Of a stretch of 16,490 bases of DNA, positions 6,063 through 14,156 are shown piece after piece. The position numbers were made by a program, and so were the translations under genes. Within the stretch, counting starts at the first letter, position 1, and every line of letters begins with the position of its first letter. The notes beneath the pieces are model-generated. The model searched no databases. It was not told the DNA's origin and saw only the letters and a list, made by a program, of their open reading frames with translations. Source of the DNA: JBDSYA01 sp039925865 (GTDB lineage Bacteria; Bacteroidota; Ignavibacteria; Tepidaquicellales; Tepidaquicellaceae); the NCBI GenBank assembly GCA_039925865.1, contig JBDSYA010000125.1, positions 1-16,490 of the forward strand, given 5' to 3'.

Positions 6063-8342
6063 ATGAGGGAAAGCTTTAGTAAACATATAAAAGAGTTTTC
6101 AAATAAAATTAAAGATCTCAACTTTAAAACCAGCAACTGGATAAAGATCTTAATTGCATTTACTACAATAATTATTCTTTTCCTGATGTTTCCCAGCTAT
6201 AAAAGTATTGAGACAAATTTTGAGGTCGGATCAATTTGGTCAACTGAAGACCTGATCGCGCCGTTTTCCTTTCCCGTTTATAAAGATGAGAAAGAATATG
6301 AACAGGAGAAAAGAGATGTGATTAAAAATATCGCTCTTGTCTTTGATATGAAAAATAAAAATCCCTTTCTCAAAGACAGCATTGACCTTTATTATTCACA
6401 GCTGAACAATATCATGCTCAAAGCTGAAAATCTGGAAAAGAATAACGAAGGATTTATTAATTCGGAGATCCTTGATTCTTATAAAGAGCAATCGCGTATT
6501 ATGCTTTCCTATCCGGAATGGGAAAGACTATATTTAATTTACAAAAATAGTGAAGGTAACGGGATTAATATTTCACTTAATGAATTTATGGAAACAGTCT
6601 CCGGGATAATTTTTGAAGAATCGCGAAATGATTATATAGATTATGATAAAAGTAAAATTCTCTCAAAAAAGATCTCCATCAATAAAGAAAACCAAAAACT
6701 ACAGGACGTTATTGATGTAGACAAAGTCAGTGACGGTAATGATATTAATAATTCGATCAGACAAAAGTTAATCCGGTCTTTAAATGATTCACTTCTTATT
6801 TCATCGGCCGAAAAGATCGCAGCAAATTTTATTACTGAAAATCTTTATTATAATAACGATCTGACCAATCTTGAAATTGAAAACCGAATCGAACAGATAC
6901 CCCGTACGATCGGCATTGTCAAAGAGAATGAAAGAATCATCAGCAAGCATGACCCGATCAACAGATTTACAAAAATGAAACTTGATTCATACAAGAAGAT
7001 CCGGCTTGAAAGGATTGGCTTGCAGGATGTGCTTTTGCAGGAGGTGGGTAAATTATTTACAATTCTGATTTTGCTAATGGTTCTCGCATTTTTTCTTTAT
7101 TATGTCAGGCCTCTTGTTTACAGGGATAATTTAAAATTAATTATAATTTCTTCATTAATAATTCTGGTCGGGTTTTTTGCATACCTGAGCCTGCAGCTTG
7201 AAATAAATATACCTGTTGAACTGCTTATTTTTGTTCCTGTTGCTTCAATTTTGTTGACAATAATTTTTGATTCGAGACTCTCATTCTATACTGTAACAGT
7301 CATATGTTTTTTTGTTGCGTCGATCAGGGGAGGGGATTATGCAATTTGCCTTGTTGCTTTTTGCGGATCAGTACTTGCAATTTTTAGTGAAAGAGACATA
7401 AAAAACCGTACTCAAATATTCCGATCATTCTTTTTCATACTTATTGGATATACTTTCTCTATACTTGCAATAAATCTTGTTCGCATTGAAGACAGTCAGA
7501 AAATCTGGATGAAACTTTTGTTTGGCGGTGTCAATGCTATCATGTCACCGATCATCGCATACGGTCTGCTTATATTTTATGAAAGAGTTTTCAGGGTTGC
7601 TACTGATCTGACACTGCTTGAACTTTCGGATTTTAATCATCCGCTTTTAAAAGAATTGTCTTCTAAAGCTCCGGGAACATTTCATCACAGCATTATCATG
7701 GGAAATTTATCGGAAGCCGCTGCTGAATCAATTGGTGCAAATCAGATCCGCGCAAGGGTTGGATGCTACTATCACGATATAGGAAAATTGGCGAAGCCAC
7801 AATACTTTATCGAAAATCAACTTGATCAGAATAATAAGCATAATGATCTGAATCCAAGCATGAGTACAAAAATTATTATCTCACATGTCAAAGACGGAAT
7901 TGAATTTGCAAAAAAACACAATCTGCCCGAAGTTATAATTGATTTTATTCCACAGCATCACGGTACTACTCTCGTTTCATTTTTCTACGATAAAGCGAAA
8001 AATTCATCTAAAGAAGAAGTAGCAGACTATAGTTACAGATATGCGGGACCTAAGCCACAGACTAAAGAAACAGGTATAGTAATGCTTGCCGATGCGATCG
8101 AAGCAAGCACGCGTTCAATTGAGGATCCTTCACCGCAAAAACTTGAAAATAAGATCCGCGATGTTATAAGAGCCAGGTTTATGGAAGGTGAACTTGATGA
8201 ATGCGATCTTACACTTAAAGACCTTACTAAAATAAAAGAAAGTTTTTTAAAGATCCTTCTGGGAATTCATCATCATAGGATAAAATATCCTGACAGCCCG
8301 GAGCTTGAGCTCGTGTCAGATGCAAAAGGTAAATCTGCATAA
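6063..8342 (+). CDS. pgpH: 7TM receptor with intracellular HD hydrolase (PgpH-type c-di-AMP phosphodiesterase)
   Basis: This 759-residue membrane protein has a first transmembrane helix at about 28-44. A long outer domain of the 7TMR-HDED type follows (about 50-325, including IWSTEDLIAPFSFPVYKD). Next come about seven transmembrane helices between 330 and 505, and then a cytoplasmic HD domain. The HD signatures are clear: GTFHHSIIMGNLSEAAA (His541/542), the metal-binding pair in YYHDIGK (His571-Asp572), IPQHHGT (His632/633) and LADAIEASTRS (Asp677). In Listeria, PgpH of this build degrades cyclic di-AMP to pApA; other substrates are possible here. The architecture is complete and no key residue is missing. 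No strong ribosome binding site precedes the ATG. The next gene, a Xer recombinase, starts 9 bases after the stop, so the two are probably co-transcribed. Confidence 0.92.
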   Translation: MRESFSKHIKEFSNKIKDLNFKTSNWIKILIAFTTIIILFLMFPSYKSIETNFEVGSIWSTEDLIAPFSFPVYKDEKEYEQEKRDVIKNIALVFDMKNKNPFLKDSIDLYYSQLNNIMLKAENLEKNNEGFINSEILDSYKEQSRIMLSYPEWERLYLIYKNSEGNGINISLNEFMETVSGIIFEESRNDYIDYDKSKILSKKISINKENQKLQDVIDVDKVSDGNDINNSIRQKLIRSLNDSLLISSAEKIAANFITENLYYNNDLTNLEIENRIEQIPRTIGIVKENERIISKHDPINRFTKMKLDSYKKIRLERIGLQDVLLQEVGKLFTILILLMVLAFFLYYVRPLVYRDNLKLIIISSLIILVGFFAYLSLQLEINIPVELLIFVPVASILLTIIFDSRLSFYTVTVICFFVASIRGGDYAICLVAFCGSVLAIFSERDIKNRTQIFRSFFFILIGYTFSILAINLVRIEDSQKIWMKLLFGGVNAIMSPIIAYGLLIFYERVFRVATDLTLLELSDFNHPLLKELSSKAPGTFHHSIIMGNLSEAAAESIGANQIRARVGCYYHDIGKLAKPQYFIENQLDQNNKHNDLNPSMSTKIIISHVKDGIEFAKKHNLPEVIIDFIPQHHGTTLVSFFYDKAKNSSKEEVADYSYRYAGPKPQTKETGIVMLADAIEASTRSIEDPSPQKLENKIRDVIRARFMEGELDECDLTLKDLTKIKESFLKILLGIHHHRIKYPDSPELELVSDAKGKSA

Positions 8343-8351
8343 GAGAAAATC

Positions 8352-9272
8352 ATGTCCGAAGAATTTGAGCTTCATAAAAAGCTTTTTGTAAATTATTTGA
8401 GAACTGAAAGGTCGCTTTCAGAAAACACAATTTCATCTTATTCACTCGATCTGAAAAAATTTTTTAAATTTGTTGAAGATGTAAAAATGATCTCCGGTTT
8501 TATGTCAGTGACTGAAAATACCGTTACAGATTTTCTTGTGTATTTAAAAAATTCCGGGAACAAACATGACTCAAAATTTTCAGGTAAATCCGTATCCAGA
8601 TATATTTCTTCTTTGAAATCTTTTTTTAAATATCTCGAATCTGAAAAGATTGTTCATTTAAATCCGCTTCAAAACATAGACACTCCGCGGGTTTCAAGGT
8701 TGCTGCCGGAAGTGTTATCGATAGATGAAACTGATCTCTTGCTTTCAAAGCCTGATATAAATGACAAACTTGGCTTAAGAGATAAAGCCCTGATGGAAGC
8801 AATGTATGCAAGCGGATTGCGTGTCAGCGAGACTTTGAATCTTGAAATTTCAAATGTGTTTTTTGATGAAGGATTTTTAAGGGTTTTTGGAAAAGGCTCC
8901 AAGGAAAGGATTGTACCAATTGGGAATACAGCTTTAAAGTTTATAACAAAATATATTAAAGAAAGCAGGAGCCTGCTTAAAAATCAAAAGTCCTTTAATT
9001 ATCTTTTCTTAAACTTTCGCGGAGCAAAGTTATCTCGAATGGGGATCCTAAACATTATCAAAAAATACTGCAATGAATCAGGATTTAAAAAAGAAATACA
9101 TCCGCATACTTTGAGACATTCTTTTGCAACTCATCTTTTACAGGGTGGCGCGGACATTCGAATTATACAGGAAATGCTCGGACATTCTGATATCTCCACA
9201 ACCCAGATCTATACTCACATTGACAAGGATTATCTTATCGAAGTTCATAAGACATTTCATCCCAGAGGTTAA
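8352..9272 (+). CDS. xerD: Tyrosine site-specific recombinase, XerC/XerD family
   Basis: This 306-residue recombinase has an N-terminal SAM-like DNA-binding domain (about 8-110, KLFVNYLRTERSLSENTISSYSLDLKKF) and a C-terminal catalytic domain. All six catalytic positions are seen: Arg157 (SGLRVSE), Lys181 (GKGSKERIVPIG), His252 and Arg255 (HPHTLRHSFATHLL), His278 (LGHSD) and the nucleophile Tyr287 (TTQIYTH). Spacing matches E. coli XerD (R148, K172, H244, R247, H270, Y279). Length fits Xer proteins rather than the longer phage integrases, so it should resolve chromosome dimers at dif during division. XerD is preferred over XerC because of RLLPEVLSIDETDLLL, but the choice is not certain. The preceding HD gene ends 9 bases upstream. 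No dif site was found in the window. Confidence 0.92.
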   Translation: MSEEFELHKKLFVNYLRTERSLSENTISSYSLDLKKFFKFVEDVKMISGFMSVTENTVTDFLVYLKNSGNKHDSKFSGKSVSRYISSLKSFFKYLESEKIVHLNPLQNIDTPRVSRLLPEVLSIDETDLLLSKPDINDKLGLRDKALMEAMYASGLRVSETLNLEISNVFFDEGFLRVFGKGSKERIVPIGNTALKFITKYIKESRSLLKNQKSFNYLFLNFRGAKLSRMGILNIIKKYCNESGFKKEIHPHTLRHSFATHLLQGGADIRIIQEMLGHSDISTTQIYTHIDKDYLIEVHKTFHPRG

Positions 9273-9410
9273 ACGCAATTGCAGTAAATTGTTGATTAAC
9301 ATACTATCAATTAATAAATACATTAAATTTATTTTTAAATTAAATTTTATGTAAAATATATTTATATGGATTTATTTTTGAAATAAACCGAAAAAGCTTA
9401 AAGTTCGTTT

Positions 9411-9438
9411 TTGTTAAATTGAATAAATGTCATATTAT
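9411..9438 (+). promoter_or_regulatory. Candidate promoter for the TPR lipoprotein-sppA unit
   Basis: TTGTTA (9411-9416) and TATTAT (9433-9438) are separated by 16 bases, close to a standard -35/-10 pair. They lie about 50 bases before the ATG at 9489, in a 216-base AT-rich gap after the Xer gene. No convincing terminator for the Xer transcript was found in this gap. The base composition makes chance matches likely, so confidence is low. Confidence 0.3.
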
Positions 9439-9488
9439 GCGTATATTTATCCCAATTAAATAAACCAAATAATTTAAAGTATTATAAA

Positions 9489-10427
9489 ATGAATTTGTAT
9501 AAAAGAATTAATTTATTAATGATTTCTTTGGTAATAGTTTCATCTTCAATATATTATATGGGTTGCGCGTCGGCGGAATCAACAACCGGAAAGCTTGCAT
9601 TCCAACAACAGGATTTTCAAAAAGCTGAAATTGAATTGAAAAAGGGTCTTGCTGTTGATCAAAATGATGATGAAGGATGGTATATGCTCGGTTACTCACA
9701 AATAGAACTTGGAAAATTTGAAGATGCACAAAGGTCATTCAAGAAAAGTTTAACTGTCTCCAATAATTTTAATGACGCAATTAGAAGATACTGGGTTGAA
9801 AAATTTAACACGGGAGCTAAAGAATTTCAGGCCGGCATTGATGCAGAAAATAAAAAAGATAAAGAAAACTCAAAGTTATATTATCAAAATGCCTTAAAAT
9901 CTTTTCAGGCTTCTACGGCTATATTTCCTGACAGCTTAAAATCATTCAGTGCAATGGGTGAAACTTATCTTGCACTTGGACAAAATGATAAAGCGCTTGA
10001 AATTTTAAATAATATTGCTTCAAAGTCAAATTCTAAAGAGGCAGCAGAAAGAGTTGCAAGAATTCTATTTGAATCCGGACTTGGAATGATGCAGACAAAT
10101 AATTATACCTCCGCAACGGAAACTTTCAAAAAAGTTTTAAGCCTGAACTCATTACCTAAGGATAATGCATATTATGAAACGTCTGCTTATAATGTAGCTT
10201 TAGGGCTTGCAAAATTAGGAGAAAATATGAGGGCGAAAGATGATCAAAGTGATTACAAAGGTAAATTCAGTGAAGCATTGGTATATCTGGAGCCGCTCTC
10301 AATGAGTTTAACTAAAAAAGATCTTGAACCTCTGGTATGGGATCTACTGGTTTCAGTTTATGCAAATCTGGGCATGACAGATAAGGCACAGGATGCATTG
10401 AAGAAAAAAGAGTCTTTGAAAAATTAA
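9489..10427 (+). CDS. TPR lipoprotein
   Basis: This 312-residue protein has a lipoprotein signal: charged start, hydrophobic stretch (ISLVIVSSSIYYMG), then Cys26 in YMGC, a relaxed lipobox. It should therefore be lipid-anchored in a membrane. TPR units follow: GKLAFQQQDFQKAEIELKKGL, then GWYMLGYSQIELGKFEDAQRSFKKSL (about 62-87), then SFSAMGETYLALGQNDKALEIL (about 152-173) and two more around 190-225 and 280-310. It carries no catalytic motif, so it is likely an assembly or interaction factor for envelope proteins. The stop is 5 bases before sppA, which points to one transcript and possibly a shared role at the membrane. The start is the first ATG after the AT-rich gap; no good Shine-Dalgarno is present. 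Confidence 0.85.
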   Translation: MNLYKRINLLMISLVIVSSSIYYMGCASAESTTGKLAFQQQDFQKAEIELKKGLAVDQNDDEGWYMLGYSQIELGKFEDAQRSFKKSLTVSNNFNDAIRRYWVEKFNTGAKEFQAGIDAENKKDKENSKLYYQNALKSFQASTAIFPDSLKSFSAMGETYLALGQNDKALEILNNIASKSNSKEAAERVARILFESGLGMMQTNNYTSATETFKKVLSLNSLPKDNAYYETSAYNVALGLAKLGENMRAKDDQSDYKGKFSEALVYLEPLSMSLTKKDLEPLVWDLLVSVYANLGMTDKAQDALKKKESLKN

Positions 10428-10432
10428 CTTAG

Positions 10433-11392
10433 ATGAACGAAACAAATCAACTGGTAAGAAAATCTAATTCGTCTCGATGGTTTTGGGGAATATTTATTTC
10501 ATTAATATTTATAGGATTAATTTTTACGGGTATAAGTTTGATATTCTTTGCAAAAATTGTTTCTACTTCTGATCGTTATTATCAGGAAAGTGAAGGTGGT
10601 AGCGGTAAAGGAAAGATCGCTCTTGTTAATCTTGACTACACAATAATTTCATCTGAATCCATTGTCAGGCAGTTTAAAAAATATCAGGAAGACAAATCCG
10701 TTAAAGCTATTATTCTAAGGGTAAATACTCCCGGAGGAGGTGTTGCAGCATCGCAGGAAATTTATGAAGCTGTAAGACGTGTGAGGGATGGCGGAAAACC
10801 AGTTATTGTTTCGATTAGTTCTTTGGGTGCAAGCGGCGGATATTATGCTGCATGCGGTGGAAGTATAATTGTAGCAGACCCTGGTTCATTAGTCGGAAGC
10901 ATTGGAGTAATTATTAATTTGATGAATTTTCAGGGACTTGCAGAGAAGGTCGGGATAAGTCAATCTATAATTAAAAGCGGTGAACTAAAAGATGCAGGAA
11001 ATCCTTTCAGGGAATTAAATGAAAAAGACCGGGAATATTTTCAGGATATTGTTGATGATTCGTATGATCAGTTTCTTGATGTAGTTTCTGTTTCAAGAAA
11101 GATGGACAAAGAAAAACTCAGAGAGTATGCTAACGGGCGTGTGTTTACAGGAAGGCAGGCAAAAGAAATAGGCCTGATAGATTCTTTGGGCACACTTGAA
11201 GACGCTGTAATTATAGCTGCACGGATGTCAGGTATAGATGGGGAGCCGACAATTATAAAAGAAAAAGAAAGATATACTTTAATTGAAAGAATTCTTGATA
11301 CATTTTCTAATAATGAATTAAATTCCATCAAGGAAGAATTACAAAACGAGTTTCTTGAACAGCCGGTTTTACAGTATAAATTCGTACATTAA
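10433..11392 (+). CDS. sppA: Signal peptide peptidase SppA, short 36K type
   Basis: This 319-residue membrane protease belongs to the S49 family. A single N-terminal transmembrane helix (about 16-41, rich in Ile and Phe) anchors it, and the protease domain follows. Catalytic residues are visible: nucleophile Ser134 in SLGASGGYYAA and general base Lys186 in KSGELKDAGNPF. Their spacing of 52 residues equals that in Bacillus SppA (S147, K199). Other marks are LRVNTPGGGVAASQEIYEAV and GRVFTGRQAKEIGLIDSLG. This is the short, one-domain form that assembles as an octamer, unlike the double-length E. coli type. It digests leftover signal peptides in the membrane. The upstream TPR lipoprotein ends 5 bases earlier, and the HU-like gene starts 22 bases later, so one operon is likely. 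Confidence 0.93.
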   Translation: MNETNQLVRKSNSSRWFWGIFISLIFIGLIFTGISLIFFAKIVSTSDRYYQESEGGSGKGKIALVNLDYTIISSESIVRQFKKYQEDKSVKAIILRVNTPGGGVAASQEIYEAVRRVRDGGKPVIVSISSLGASGGYYAACGGSIIVADPGSLVGSIGVIINLMNFQGLAEKVGISQSIIKSGELKDAGNPFRELNEKDREYFQDIVDDSYDQFLDVVSVSRKMDKEKLREYANGRVFTGRQAKEIGLIDSLGTLEDAVIIAARMSGIDGEPTIIKEKERYTLIERILDTFSNNELNSIKEELQNEFLEQPVLQYKFVH

Positions 11393-11414
11393 TTTTATTA
11401 ATTAAAGAATTGGT

Positions 11415-11708
11415 ATGACTAGGGCTCAGATAGCAGCAACGATTTCAGATGCAACAGGATTAAGCAAAAAAGAAACTGAAATAGTAGTCGAAGGCTTTAT
11501 AAGCTGTATAATAGACACACTTAAGAGAAACGAAACAGTTGAGATCAGAGGATTCGGGACTTTTAAGAATAACATAAAGCATCCTCGTGTTGCAAGAAAT
11601 CCAAAGACAGGTGAGAAAATTTCGCTTGGTAAAAGATTTATACCAATGTTTAAAGTATCAAAAGAGTTCAAGAAAGTTGTACAGGAAGATCTTACAAAGA
11701 AAAAATAA
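11415..11708 (+). CDS. HU/IHF-family DNA-binding protein
   Basis: This 97-residue protein fits the HU/IHF fold over its whole length: an N-terminal helical pair (TRAQIAATISDATGLSKKETEIVVEGFI) and the body strands (ETVEIRGFGTFKNNIK), then the DNA-bending arm with ARNPKTGEKISLG, whose Pro is the residue that intercalates between base pairs. A basic C-terminal tail ends in KKK. It should dimerise and bend or compact DNA. Whether it behaves as general HU or as a site-specific IHF-like protein cannot be read from sequence alone; the family's EIRGFGTF step occurs in both. It sits 22 bases behind sppA and 43 bases ahead of the 31-residue basic gene, suggesting a shared transcript. Confidence 0.92.
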   Translation: MTRAQIAATISDATGLSKKETEIVVEGFISCIIDTLKRNETVEIRGFGTFKNNIKHPRVARNPKTGEKISLGKRFIPMFKVSKEFKKVVQEDLTKKK

Positions 11709-11751
11709 TATAAATTAAATATTCATTTAAATCAGAAAGGATTCAAATTAA

Positions 11752-11847
11752 ATGCCCTGCGGTAAAAAAAGAAAAAGAGCTAAAATGTCTACTCACAAAC
11801 GTAAGAAAAGACTGAGAAAGAACAGACATAAAAAGAAAATCAGATAG
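11752..11847 (+). CDS. AURKAIP1/COX24-like 31-residue basic protein (mS38-related)
   Basis: This very short gene has an ATG at 11752-11754, a TAG at 11845-11847 and a 31-residue product beginning MPCGKKRKRAKMSTHKRKKR. About two thirds of the residues are Lys, Arg or His. The pattern KRKRAKMSTHKRKKRLRKNRHKKK fits the COX24/AURKAIP1 domain, whose mitochondrial member is the small-subunit ribosomal protein mS38, so binding to ribosomal RNA is the likely role. A purine-rich AGAAAGGA lies about 10 bases before the ATG, one of the better ribosome binding sites in the window. It follows the HU-like gene by 43 bases and stops 2 bases before the convergent gltX. Genes this short are routinely missed by gene finders. 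Confidence 0.75.
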   Translation: MPCGKKRKRAKMSTHKRKKRLRKNRHKKKIR

Positions 11848-11849
11848 GT

Positions 11850-13334
11850 TCAAACCGCCGGTGGGCTATCTTCCGGCGGATCTTCGACAATCCATTTTTT
11901 CAGAAAATGTAATATCTTCTCCTTTCCCAGTATTTCAGCCACAGCCGGAAGTTCGGGTCCATTCTCACTTCCAGTAATTGCAATTCTTACGGGCTTGAAA
12001 AGTAATTTTCCTTTGGCACCGGTTTCATTCTTAACTTCTTCAATAGCAGTTTTATAATTGTCTGAATTAACTACATCCAGTTTCTTAATCTTCCGGGATA
12101 GTAATGATAAAACTTTTTTGGTCGAGTCTGAATTCAGAATTTCTATAAGTTTCTCATTTTCAATCTCCACATCTTCCTGTGAAAAAATTTTCAAGTATTC
12201 TGAAATATCGCTCAGCTTATTTAAGTAAACTCTTATAGCTGTTAATATTTTTTTTAAAAGTCCTCTGTCAGAGATATCAAATCCTGCTTCCGCAAAATAG
12301 GGAAGTGAAAGTTCGGTAAGTTTATCAACATCATAATTCTTGATATATTCATTGTTCATCCAGTTAAGTTTGTCAACATTGAAAACTGCTCCCGAAGACT
12401 GTACCTTTTTGAGAGTGAACTTTTTTATCAGATCTTCAATTGCAAAAAACTCCTGTTCCTCTCCTTCGCCCGGATTCCATCCGAGTAAAGCTATAAAATT
12501 TATTATAGACTCTTTCAGATAACCTTTTTTCAAATAATCCTCAACGGCAACATCGCCCTGTCTCTTGCTGAGCTTTGATTTGTCACGGTTAAGAATTAAA
12601 GGAACGTGAGCCATCTCCGGAATTTTCCAGCCAAGTGCCCTGTAAATAATTATATGCTTTGGCACTGATGTCACCCACTCTTCACCCCTGATAATATGAG
12701 TAATTTCCATTAAGTGATCATCTACAACATTTGCAAGATGATAGGTTGGAAAACCGTCTGACTTTATAAGTATCTGATCATCAATAATATTTGAGTCTAT
12801 TTTGATTGTACCTTTGATCATATCATCAAATCTAATCTCTTCATCAAGAGGAACTTTCAGCCTGATAACGTGAGGAATTCCTTTTTCTAAATTTTTCTGA
12901 ATATCTTCTTCTCTGAGATCCCTTGCACGACGGTCATACATTGTTTGCTTTCCCTCAAGCTGTTGTAATTTTCTCATTTCATCAAGTTCTTCAGGAGTTT
13001 CGAATGCATAATATGCCGCGCCGATCGATACAAGACCGTCACTGTATTTTCTATAAATGCTAAGCCGTTCTGACTGGTAATATGGTCCGTGATCTCCGGC
13101 CTGAACAGGCCCTTCATCAAATTCAATTCCCAGTGAACTCATAACTCTGATAAGATTTTCCACTGCTCCATCAACTTTACGGGTCTGATCAGTATCTTCG
13201 ATCCTTAAAATATTTTTTCCATTATTATGCTTTGCAAAAAAGTAATTGAAAAGCGCAGTTCGCAATGAACCAATATGCACGAAGCCTGTTGGTGAAGGCG
13301 CAAATCTTACTCTTACATCTTTCAAAATCTCCAT
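11850..13334 (-). CDS. gltX: Glutamate--tRNA ligase (GluRS)
   Basis: This 494-residue class I aminoacyl-tRNA synthetase attaches glutamate to tRNA(Glu). The HIGH-type signature is FAPSPTGFVHIGSLRTAL (HIGS at 20-23), and the KMSKS-type loop is KLSKRQGDVAV (254-258). Other family segments are RIEDTDQTR (44-52), YYQSERLSIYRK and TYHLANVVDDHLMEITHIIRGEEW (197-220). The C-terminal anticodon-binding helical part runs from about 310 and includes GKLLFKPVRIAITG. The usual zinc cysteines after the first fold are absent (YAFETPEEL), as in many GluRS. The short tail EDPPEDSPPAV is unusual and is coded by an inverted repeat (11855-11861 with 11873-11879). Its start lies 5 bases after the rsmI stop, so gltX is probably the second gene of an rsmI-gltX transcript. 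Confidence 0.95.
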   Translation of the reverse strand: MEILKDVRVRFAPSPTGFVHIGSLRTALFNYFFAKHNNGKNILRIEDTDQTRKVDGAVENLIRVMSSLGIEFDEGPVQAGDHGPYYQSERLSIYRKYSDGLVSIGAAYYAFETPEELDEMRKLQQLEGKQTMYDRRARDLREEDIQKNLEKGIPHVIRLKVPLDEEIRFDDMIKGTIKIDSNIIDDQILIKSDGFPTYHLANVVDDHLMEITHIIRGEEWVTSVPKHIIIYRALGWKIPEMAHVPLILNRDKSKLSKRQGDVAVEDYLKKGYLKESIINFIALLGWNPGEGEEQEFFAIEDLIKKFTLKKVQSSGAVFNVDKLNWMNNEYIKNYDVDKLTELSLPYFAEAGFDISDRGLLKKILTAIRVYLNKLSDISEYLKIFSQEDVEIENEKLIEILNSDSTKKVLSLLSRKIKKLDVVNSDNYKTAIEEVKNETGAKGKLLFKPVRIAITGSENGPELPAVAEILGKEKILHFLKKWIVEDPPEDSPPAV

Positions 13335-13339
13335 CTCTG

Positions 13340-14065
13340 TTAATTGTTGTTAATTATAATTACAAATTCGCCTTTTATTTTAATTGTTTGGCTTAAAATT
13401 GATTTGATTTTTCCTCTTATTGTTTGCTCAAACTTTTTTGTAAGCTCTCTTGAAACGGAAATATTCTTATTGCCAAATACATCGTAAACTTCCTTCAAAG
13501 TTTTGAAGATTCTGAAAGGGGATTCATAAATTACTATTGGCATTTTTATATTCTTCAAATCATTGAGTAATGTTTGTCGTCCTTTTTTCTGAGGCAAAAA
13601 TCCCTGAAAATAAAATTTCTTTGTTGAAAAACCGGACAAGACCAGTGATTGGATCAGTGCGCTGCTTCCGGGTATTGATATTATTTCAATTTCTTTTTCT
13701 ATACATTCCGAGACTAATAACCCCCCGGGATCTGAAATACAGGGCGTTCCGGCATCAGATACAAGTGCGACGGACCTTTCGTTTAATAATTCACTTAGTA
13801 TGTAATCCAGCTTGAGTGATTCGACATGTGAATAATAACTGAAAGTTCTGTTTTTAATGCCATACTGCTGCAGTAAAAAATTTGTGTTCCGCGTATCTTC
13901 GCAAGCGATCATGTCGACATTCTTTAAAACATTTATTGCACGAAAAGAAATGTCTTCTATATTACCGATCGGAGTGGATATAATATATAACGTCTTTTTT
14001 TTTAACTCCGGAAATTTAAACTTTTCTGAATTGCTGTTATAGACATTTATTAATCTTTCATTCAA
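13340..14065 (-). CDS. rsmI: 16S rRNA (cytidine1402-2'-O)-methyltransferase RsmI
   Basis: This 241-residue protein of the tetrapyrrole-methylase fold shows the RsmI marks LYIISTPIGNIEDISFRA, ACEDTRNTNFLLQQYGI, ALVSDAGTPCISDPG, IPGSSALIQSLVLSG and FYFQGFLPQKKGR. It 2'-O-methylates C1402 of 16S rRNA with S-adenosylmethionine, tuning decoding in the P site. The start is uncommon: the only credible in-frame start is TTG at 14063-14065, with an in-frame TAA two codons before it (14069-14071). An AGG about 9 bases upstream of the TTG could serve as ribosome binding site. The N-terminal 24 residues before the conserved TLYIISTPIGN are longer than in many relatives, so the true start is uncertain. 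It lies 5 bases from gltX, likely co-transcribed, and diverges from rlmB across a 91-base spacer. Confidence 0.92.
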   Translation of the reverse strand: MNERLINVYNSNSEKFKFPELKKKTLYIISTPIGNIEDISFRAINVLKNVDMIACEDTRNTNFLLQQYGIKNRTFSYYSHVESLKLDYILSELLNERSVALVSDAGTPCISDPGGLLVSECIEKEIEIISIPGSSALIQSLVLSGFSTKKFYFQGFLPQKKGRQTLLNDLKNIKMPIVIYESPFRIFKTLKEVYDVFGNKNISVSRELTKKFEQTIRGKIKSILSQTIKIKGEFVIIINNN

Positions 14066-14102
14066 ATATTATACCTGGTTTTTGATGATAAATTGGAAAT
14101 TA

Positions 14103-14116
14103 GAATATTTATATTC
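14103..14116. repeat. Short perfect palindrome in the rsmI-rlmB divergent spacer
   Basis: GAATAT (14103-14108) and ATATTC (14111-14116) form an inverted repeat with a 2-base gap, in the middle of the 91-base spacer between two divergent rRNA-methyltransferase genes. It could be an operator, but in AT-rich DNA such repeats arise often by chance. No regulator is known. Confidence 0.2.
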
Positions 14117-14156
14117 ATAATACTCATTTATAAAAACATAATAAATTTACAATTTA

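Noticed and set aside
8352..9272. Xer gene as a phage or integron integrase
   Set aside because: Length, catalytic spacing and context (no attachment sites, no phage genes, core neighbours) fit a chromosomal Xer recombinase.
9273..9488. Possible tRNA or small RNA in the AT-rich gap after the Xer gene
   Set aside because: No cloverleaf arms, no T-loop sequence and no stable hairpin followed by a T-run were seen.
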